From: Candidatus Acidiferrales bacterium
GTDB taxonomy: Bacteria > Acidobacteriota > Terriglobia > Acidoferrales > UBA7541
DNA: 11,546 nt
Direction of reading: 5' to 3'
Assembly (NCBI GenBank): GCA_030043155.1
Contig: JASHYE010000355.1
Coordinates: forward strand, 1 to 11,546
Below, piece after piece: positions 6,946-11,546 of this stretch; position 1 is the stretch's first letter, and the number at the start of each line of letters is the position of its first letter. A program made the position numbers and the translations under genes. Below the pieces are notes generated by a model. That model was not told the origin of the DNA. It searched no databases and saw only the letters and a program-made list of their open reading frames with translations.

Positions 6946-8466
6946 ATGCGCAGGAAAGATAATGCGGGGGTTCAAAAGAACTCTCCTGCAGCAACTGAGG
7001 CTGGCTTGGCCTACTGGGTCCCTCGCGTTCTCAAGCAGCGAAAGAAAGCAGCCCAGGACTTATCGCCCGACAACGTTCACGATTTGCGCACGGCCTTACG
7101 ACGTTGTCTTTCCGTTGAGGACGCTCTCTCACGATTTGATCCTCACCCGGACTGGAAGAAAATGAAGCGCGCGGCGAAAAAGCTGCTCAAGAGCCTGGGT
7201 GGACTGCGCGACTCCGACGTCCTTCTCGAGTGGCTCGAAAAGCTCGAAATTGCCAAGGATAAAACCAGCCTCGCGCTTCGCAATTCCGTTACAGCCGAAC
7301 GGGACACCTTTAAGCAGGAAGCAATTGACGCCCTCAATGCTTTCGATCAGCAAAAATGGAAATCCTGGGCCGCGCAATTGACTCCGCGCTCGGATTCCTT
7401 CTTGCCCGATGGGCCGGAATTGCGGTACGTCGCACTGGAACAGTGGCAGGAAGCGTATCAGCGCCACCGTTTCGCTATGCGTAGCCGCTCGAAAATTGCT
7501 TATCACCGCACCCGCGTGGCTCTGAAGAAGCTGCGATACACCGCGGAAAATTTCTTGCCATTGTTGCAAGCAAAGTGGGGCGCGCAAGCAAAGGAATTGC
7601 AGAATCTGCTCGGAGAAATTCACGATCTCGATGTGCTTTGGGGCAAGCTCGTCGCGCTAAAGCCCGCAGTCAACCAGGAAGCAAAAGCTGCGTGGAAATC
7701 GGCGATCAATAACGAACGGAAAAAGCGTTTAAAGAAGTACACCTCAGAAACGTGCGGCAAAAATTCTCTTTGGTGCGCGTGGCGGGAAACGTTGCCAAGT
7801 GGCGTGGACCAGGAAAAAGCCGTCTTGGCGGAGCTCGCCGCATGGTCCCGCTTTCGTACGCCGGAATTCGTTCACCAGCAGCGCGTCGCAGCTCTCTCAG
7901 CCGATTTGTTCGATGCGCTCGATGCAGCCGGGTTCACCGTTGGGCTGGCAACCAACCGGGCCCGCTATATTGTCCAGGCCGCCGCTCTCCTTGAGGATTC
8001 CGGGCGAGTCGAAGGCGATAAGCGCCATCACAAGAGCTCCTACCGTTTGATCCGCAAACTTTCGCTGCCGCTTGGATGGAAACCCGCGGAACTGCAATTA
8101 ATGGCCGTGGTCGCACGGTATCATCGCAAGGCGCTGCCGCAGGCGAAGCACAAGGAGTTCAGCGGACTTCCATCGGCCCTTCAGCAGGCAACGCTGCTGC
8201 TTGCGGGAATTCTGCGCCTCGCGAATGCTTTTGAACAGGCGCCCAACGTTATTCGCAAAATCCATGTGGACGTTACTCTGGAAGGACTGATGATTCGCGC
8301 CTACGGCTTCGATGGCGAGGAACCGCTGCTCTCAAAGCTTGCCACCGCAAAGCACCTGCTCGAAATCGCCTGCCGACGCGCGATCGTTGTCACTCCAGGG
8401 GCGGCCGGCGCACCGCTTCGCGTGCTCGAAGGAAAGCAGCCAAGGGAAAAAACAAGCGCAGCGTAG
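6946..8466 (+). CDS. CHAD domain protein fused to a Ppx-type degenerate HD domain
   Basis: A 506-residue two-part protein. Residues about 20-270 are a CHAD domain: an alpha-helical bundle rich in Lys and Arg with the typical histidine motifs VHDLRTALRR (44-53) and YHRTRVALKKLRYTAE (186-201), then LLGEIHDLDVL (221-231). CHAD domains are known to bind polyphosphate through such basic faces. Residues about 305-480 resemble the C-terminal HD-like domain of Ppx/GppA: H310 (FVHQQRVAALSADLF), ALLEDSG (347-353), HHKSSYRLI (361-369) and ILRLANAFE. The expected His-Asp pair is Glu-Asp (E350-D351), so metal-dependent hydrolysis is doubtful. I prefer the ATG at 6946, which has AGAAG upstream; a GTG at 6913 would add 11 residues and has no Shine-Dalgarno. 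It is convergent with sixA, ending 14 bp from that gene's stop. A polyphosphate-binding or regulatory role is inferred. Confidence 0.85.
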   Translation: MRRKDNAGVQKNSPAATEAGLAYWVPRVLKQRKKAAQDLSPDNVHDLRTALRRCLSVEDALSRFDPHPDWKKMKRAAKKLLKSLGGLRDSDVLLEWLEKLEIAKDKTSLALRNSVTAERDTFKQEAIDALNAFDQQKWKSWAAQLTPRSDSFLPDGPELRYVALEQWQEAYQRHRFAMRSRSKIAYHRTRVALKKLRYTAENFLPLLQAKWGAQAKELQNLLGEIHDLDVLWGKLVALKPAVNQEAKAAWKSAINNERKKRLKKYTSETCGKNSLWCAWRETLPSGVDQEKAVLAELAAWSRFRTPEFVHQQRVAALSADLFDALDAAGFTVGLATNRARYIVQAAALLEDSGRVEGDKRHHKSSYRLIRKLSLPLGWKPAELQLMAVVARYHRKALPQAKHKEFSGLPSALQQATLLLAGILRLANAFEQAPNVIRKIHVDVTLEGLMIRAYGFDGEEPLLSKLATAKHLLEIACRRAIVVTPGAAGAPLRVLEGKQPREKTSAA

Positions 8467-8480
8467 TTTTCCCGCGGCAT

Positions 8481-8978
8481 TCAATCCCCCAAAAAGCGCA
8501 AAGCTCTCGCCGAATAAATCCCAACGATGGTTCCGTGTGGCGGAGAAAACGACTCAATCTCGACCGAACCGAGTCCCGCTTTCTTCAACGACGTGGCGGC
8601 CGTGTGAGATCCAATCGCGAAAGCAATCACTTCGTCCAGATTTGGCGCGTGCCCTACACATAAAACTTCTTCAGCCTTCAGCCCAGAAAGTTCATCAAAT
8701 AAATCACTGGGCTTGCCATCCGGCTTCAACGCATCAATTTGCCGCAATTTTTTCACCGGATAACCGAAAGCTTCGCAGGCGATCTCCGCCGTCTGCACAG
8801 CGCGCAGAAGAGGGCTCGTCAAGATTACATTCGGCTTAAGCCCCAGCGCCCGCAAGCCTTGTGCCGCCGCCTGGGTCTTGGCGATGCCCTTTGGAGTCAA
8901 AAAGCGATCGTGTTCTGAGGGGCAGGCAGGATCTTCGCGGTCAATGGCGATTCCGTGGCGGAACAAGTGCAGTATCAT
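8481..8978 (-). CDS. sixA: SixA-type histidine phosphatase
   Basis: A 165-residue member of the histidine phosphatase superfamily, compact like SixA. Visible residues are the RHG motif (R7-H8-G9, H8 being the phospho-acceptor), R59 in SPLLRAVQTAE, and the second catalytic His H110 in VGHAPNLDE. E. coli SixA removes phosphate from histidine phosphotransfer proteins, but many family members act on other small phosphorylated targets. Here the neighbours (Ppx/GppA, CHAD) make a role in phosphate or polyphosphate metabolism equally plausible. GGAGG at 8990-8994 lies 11 nt before the ATG. It lies 59 bp after ppx and is probably the last gene of that operon. Confidence 0.87.
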   Translation of the reverse strand: MILHLFRHGIAIDREDPACPSEHDRFLTPKGIAKTQAAAQGLRALGLKPNVILTSPLLRAVQTAEIACEAFGYPVKKLRQIDALKPDGKPSDLFDELSGLKAEEVLCVGHAPNLDEVIAFAIGSHTAATSLKKAGLGSVEIESFSPPHGTIVGIYSARALRFLGD

Positions 8979-9037
8979 CTTGGATTGATCCTCCCCGGCA
9001 CGGCCACGAGATGCAAGCCGCTACCCAGCCAATGATT

Positions 9038-10648
9038 TCACGCTGCGCGTTGCGAACGAGACAGGCTGCCGTTCCGCCGCTGTCTTACGCGCAAACGGCC
9101 AAAGCTCACGCGGCAGCCGAACTCCTGCTCAAATAATCTGGCAGCCCTGCGGAGGATACGAAGTCGCAGTGGCGAGCCATTCGCGGGATTGGCACGAATG
9201 CGAACCTGCTTGCGTCGCACCTCCACGCGAACATCCTTCAGCAGTGGCTGCCCCTCTCCGTTTAGAGCGATCGCGATGCGCAAAATCCCTGCCAAACCAC
9301 AAACTTGATGTCGCTGTCGCGTGCTGAGAGAGGCATAGAGCTTGTGCGAAACATCGGGATCCACGTCACTCTGATACCGAATCAGGCATGCGGCCATGCG
9401 ACGATCTGTTTCGGTGAGTCCCGCAATTTCCGTGTGGCGCATAATGTACTCGCCGTGTTTATGCGAAGAACGCACCCCGATGACACACCCAATTTCGTGC
9501 AACATCGCTGCGATTTCGAGTGGCAAACGCAGGTGATTTGGGAGACGGCGCGCCGGCGCGATTTCATCAAACAGCTCCGCTGCCAGTTTACGCACGTGCT
9601 CCGCATGTGTTACGTCACAATGAAAACGCAAGGCGACGCGGCGCACCTCACGCAGCAAAGGCCGGAAACGAGCGGCATACGCCTCTGGCGATATCGCCGC
9701 GAAATGCGCTGTGCCCAAGTCCCATAAAATACCTTCCTTCACGCCGACGCCAGGCACAAGCATAGTTCGCAACTTCAGATGCCGCGACAGCGCACTGAAT
9801 ACAATTGCCGCCACTCCCAGAACTTCGGCCCGGTCGCGCCGCACACGGAATTCCTCCATGCGCTCGTCAATGTCCAAACTCAGGATGCTCCACAGCCGCT
9901 CACGAAGGAGCCGCAAATTGATCGAGGGAATTCCGTTCAGCGCCGGCCCAGGGAAAATGCGAGCGAACGCTTCCGCATTCCCTCCGGATCCCGCCGCGAC
10001 GCCACCCGAAACACTCGGAACATTCGGGCAAATACTCTGAAGGTGCGAAAGAATGCGATGCTCCACGCGTTCGCACTGCTCTTCTGTGAACGCTCCGCCA
10101 ATTCGCAGCATCTCCATCAATCGCACCGTTCCCAGTGGCAGCGCCATGGCTTCTTCCAGCTTGCGTTTACGAAGCAAGCTGATCTCTAGGCTTCCTCCGC
10201 CGAGATCAACAATCCATCGGGGCGATACTTTTTCTCCGACCGCTTTGAGGATCGCCAGGCGCACAAGCCGCGACTCCTCAGCGGAGCCGATGACTTCCAG
10301 CGTGATCCCTGAGTCACGGCGAATTCGACGCAAAAGCGCATCGCGGTTTTTTGCCTCGCGCGCCGCGCTGGTCGCTACCGCCCTGTACTGCTGAATTTGA
10401 TACCCATCCAGCAGCCGTCGAAATCTTCGAAACGCCCGAGCCGCTTCCTTTATGGTGAGCCGGCTCAATCGCCGAACCGTAAACACGCGATGGCCCAGTC
10501 GCACGGATTCGCGCACCGAATCCACGATTTCAATCTCTGATGACGATCTCGCCTCTGCGACGGCCATACGGATCCCATTGGATCCTGCGTCAATCGCGGC
10601 GATGCGAAAGGAGCCAGCCAACTTATTGCCAGAGGTGAACCAGGGCAT
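9038..10648 (-). CDS. ppx: Ppx/GppA family exopolyphosphatase or pppGpp phosphohydrolase
   Basis: A 536-residue cytosolic phosphatase of the ASKHA fold that removes terminal phosphate from polyphosphate or pppGpp; the two activities cannot be separated from sequence. Phosphate-1 is AAIDAGSNGIRM (residues 17-28), the catalytic-Glu region is VIGSAEESRLVRLA (E124/E125), phosphate-2 is IVDLGGGSLEISL (146-158), and GSGGNAEAFARI (220-231) is the nucleotide-site loop. A C-terminal HD-like domain follows from about residue 335, with HAEHVRKLAAELFDE, MLHEIG (HD changed to HE) and HKHGEYIM. The tail after about residue 515 is basic. I chose the ATG at 10648, 16 residues before the first strand; it overlaps the end of the upstream P-loop gene by 26 bp and suggests translational coupling. 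An ATG at 10714 would overlap by 92 bp. Neither has a clear Shine-Dalgarno. Confidence 0.88.
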   Translation of the reverse strand: MPWFTSGNKLAGSFRIAAIDAGSNGIRMAVAEARSSSEIEIVDSVRESVRLGHRVFTVRRLSRLTIKEAARAFRRFRRLLDGYQIQQYRAVATSAAREAKNRDALLRRIRRDSGITLEVIGSAEESRLVRLAILKAVGEKVSPRWIVDLGGGSLEISLLRKRKLEEAMALPLGTVRLMEMLRIGGAFTEEQCERVEHRILSHLQSICPNVPSVSGGVAAGSGGNAEAFARIFPGPALNGIPSINLRLLRERLWSILSLDIDERMEEFRVRRDRAEVLGVAAIVFSALSRHLKLRTMLVPGVGVKEGILWDLGTAHFAAISPEAYAARFRPLLREVRRVALRFHCDVTHAEHVRKLAAELFDEIAPARRLPNHLRLPLEIAAMLHEIGCVIGVRSSHKHGEYIMRHTEIAGLTETDRRMAACLIRYQSDVDPDVSHKLYASLSTRQRHQVCGLAGILRIAIALNGEGQPLLKDVRVEVRRKQVRIRANPANGSPLRLRILRRAARLFEQEFGCRVSFGRLRVRQRRNGSLSRSQRAA

Positions 10649-11462
10649 GCGAGGGCTTGTATCGGATGTTTTTGATACCCAGGTAAGAAGCAATGCGTTT
10701 TCGCAAGTCCGCATTCACGGTACGAATCGGATTTTCGCCGTTCAGAGTGGTAAATCCGTGATGCTTTGCGAGTGCAACAAATTCCTTGCGAATCATGGTT
10801 TGATAGCTGATGAACGAATCATAGAGGTCATCCGAGAGGTGGAGATCGCGCCCGGCTTCCCAGAAGCTGATCGCCGGTGATTTCTGAAATTCCCGTTCAA
10901 AAGAAATTTGCGGGCGCACGTTGAGGAAAAAGGTCAAATCCGGAGGAAGCGCCAAGTCGTAAATTCGGTGCAAGTAACCATGATCGAGCCCACGAACTGC
11001 CGCACGCACAATCAACGTGTAATAGTAACGGTCCGCCAAAACAATCATTCCAGAACGGAGAGCCGGCAGAATCCGGTTCTCGAGCTGATCGAAAAAATCC
11101 GTTGCATACATCAGAGCCAGCGTATAGCGAGTGACGGAATTCTTTGCCAGTAAACTGTCAATATCCTTCGCAATCAAAAATGAACGCCGGAGTCCCATCG
11201 TCTGCACGGCGAATCCCTGAGATTCGAGCCATTCCGTGAGTAAGGCGATTTGCGTCGAGCGTCCCGAACCGTCCGTGCCCTCCAGGACCATTAAGTGTCC
11301 GCTCAGCTCACTGCGGTCACGTGTTGGCAGCCCGACGGCCACGCGCGCTGCCGCCGTGTCCGTCGTCCAGGAATCTGCCTCGCTTGGGGCCGCCGCCGCG
11401 CTCCTGACGGATTTGGGCTCGTCGCTCTCTGTCTCTGTAGCTCGTTCGGCTGGGTCGTTCAT
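10623..11462 (-). CDS. Thymidylate kinase-like P-loop protein
   Basis: A 279-residue protein with a TMK-like nucleotide kinase fold. After a low-complexity, Ala/Glu-rich leader (about residues 1-52) comes LMVLEGTDGSGRSTQ (57-71), matching the TMK P-loop except that the Walker A lysine is R68. DRYYYT (144-149) is the TMK DRY/H motif. LNVRPQISFER (180-190) matches the strand-helix after it. The later FWEAGRDLHLSDDLYDSF stretch (200-217) replaces the usual LID sequence. TMK makes dTDP from dTMP, but the Lys-to-Arg change and the polyphosphate neighbours leave the true substrate open. The start is an ATG 3 bp after the stop of the upstream gene (TAG AGG ATG), so the two are coupled. Its 3' end overlaps ppx. 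It may not be the organism's housekeeping tmk. Confidence 0.75.
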   Translation of the reverse strand: MNDPAERATETESDEPKSVRSAAAAPSEADSWTTDTAAARVAVGLPTRDRSELSGHLMVLEGTDGSGRSTQIALLTEWLESQGFAVQTMGLRRSFLIAKDIDSLLAKNSVTRYTLALMYATDFFDQLENRILPALRSGMIVLADRYYYTLIVRAAVRGLDHGYLHRIYDLALPPDLTFFLNVRPQISFEREFQKSPAISFWEAGRDLHLSDDLYDSFISYQTMIRKEFVALAKHHGFTTLNGENPIRTVNADLRKRIASYLGIKNIRYKPSHALVHLWQ

Positions 11463-11465
11463 CCT

Positions 11466-11546
11466 CTAGCTTCCATTCTTGAATCGTTTTAGTTCAATGT
11501 GCCCGCCCACAACGTCGCGCATTTTCTGTTGCAGCTGGTGCACCGG
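11466..11546 (-). CDS. C-terminal end of an unidentified gene (runs off the right edge)
   Basis: Only the last 26 residues are visible, including HQLQQKMRDVVGGHIELKR, ending in NGS and TAG at 11466-11468. The frame is open to the edge. The stop is 3 bp before the ATG of the TMK-like gene, which is operon-like packing and supports a real coding frame. The helical, charged tail could close another P-loop kinase or a polyphosphate enzyme, but nothing diagnostic is present. Confidence 0.6.
   Translation of the reverse strand, partial: PVHQLQQKMRDVVGGHIELKRFKNGS

Noticed and set aside
7129..7623. Minus-strand open frame of 164 codons within the CHAD gene
   Set aside because: It is antisense to conserved CHAD helices and has no supporting motif or ribosome binding site.
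10649..10714. Upstream start of ppx at 10714
   Set aside because: It would add 22 residues with no family match, increase the overlap with the upstream gene to 92 bp, and has no Shine-Dalgarno.

Overview
The window is chromosomal DNA of moderately high GC from a free-living bacterium. The gene content suggests an acidobacterium: a very large poly-HAMP signalling protein, a Tat-exported amidase, a small membrane-anchored Ig-like protein, and a CHAD/Ppx/SixA cluster. This placement rests on gene style and is an inference. I see no IS element, tRNA, rRNA, CRISPR array or phage gene.

Layout. (1) Positions 1-2681, minus strand: the N-terminal 893 residues of a soluble poly-HAMP sensor protein that runs off the left edge. 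Most of it is an array of 92-residue (276-bp) repeats in perfect register. (2) 2699-3148, minus: a stand-alone receiver protein 17 bp upstream of the poly-HAMP gene, so the two probably form one signalling operon. (3) 3354-5186, minus: a Tat-exported amidase-signature enzyme with its own candidate promoter. (4) 5352-5792, minus: a one-pass membrane protein with an Ig-like outer domain. A 9-bp inverted repeat lies beside its ribosome binding site. (5) 5842-6597, minus: a ROK-type sugar kinase closest in style to polyphosphate glucokinases. (6) 6598-6945: a 348-bp divergent intergenic region with a candidate promoter for the next gene. (7) 6946-8466, plus: a CHAD domain fused to a degenerate Ppx-type HD domain. 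(8) 8481-11546, minus: sixA, ppx/gppA, a thymidylate-kinase-like P-loop protein and the tail of one more gene. These are tightly packed, with an overlap and a 3-bp gap, and look like one operon read from right to left.

How the genes may work together. The right half reads as a polyphosphate or phosphate-metabolism neighbourhood. CHAD domains bind polyphosphate, Ppx/GppA enzymes hydrolyse polyphosphate or pppGpp, and polyphosphate glucokinases spend polyphosphate on glucose. SixA phosphatases often sit near such genes. The most unusual items are the CHAD-HD fusion, in which the HD pair is lost, the P-loop kinase whose Walker A lysine is arginine, and the poly-HAMP array with two nearly identical neighbouring units that point to recent duplication or gene conversion. 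The left half is a separate two-component unit followed by unrelated exported or membrane proteins.
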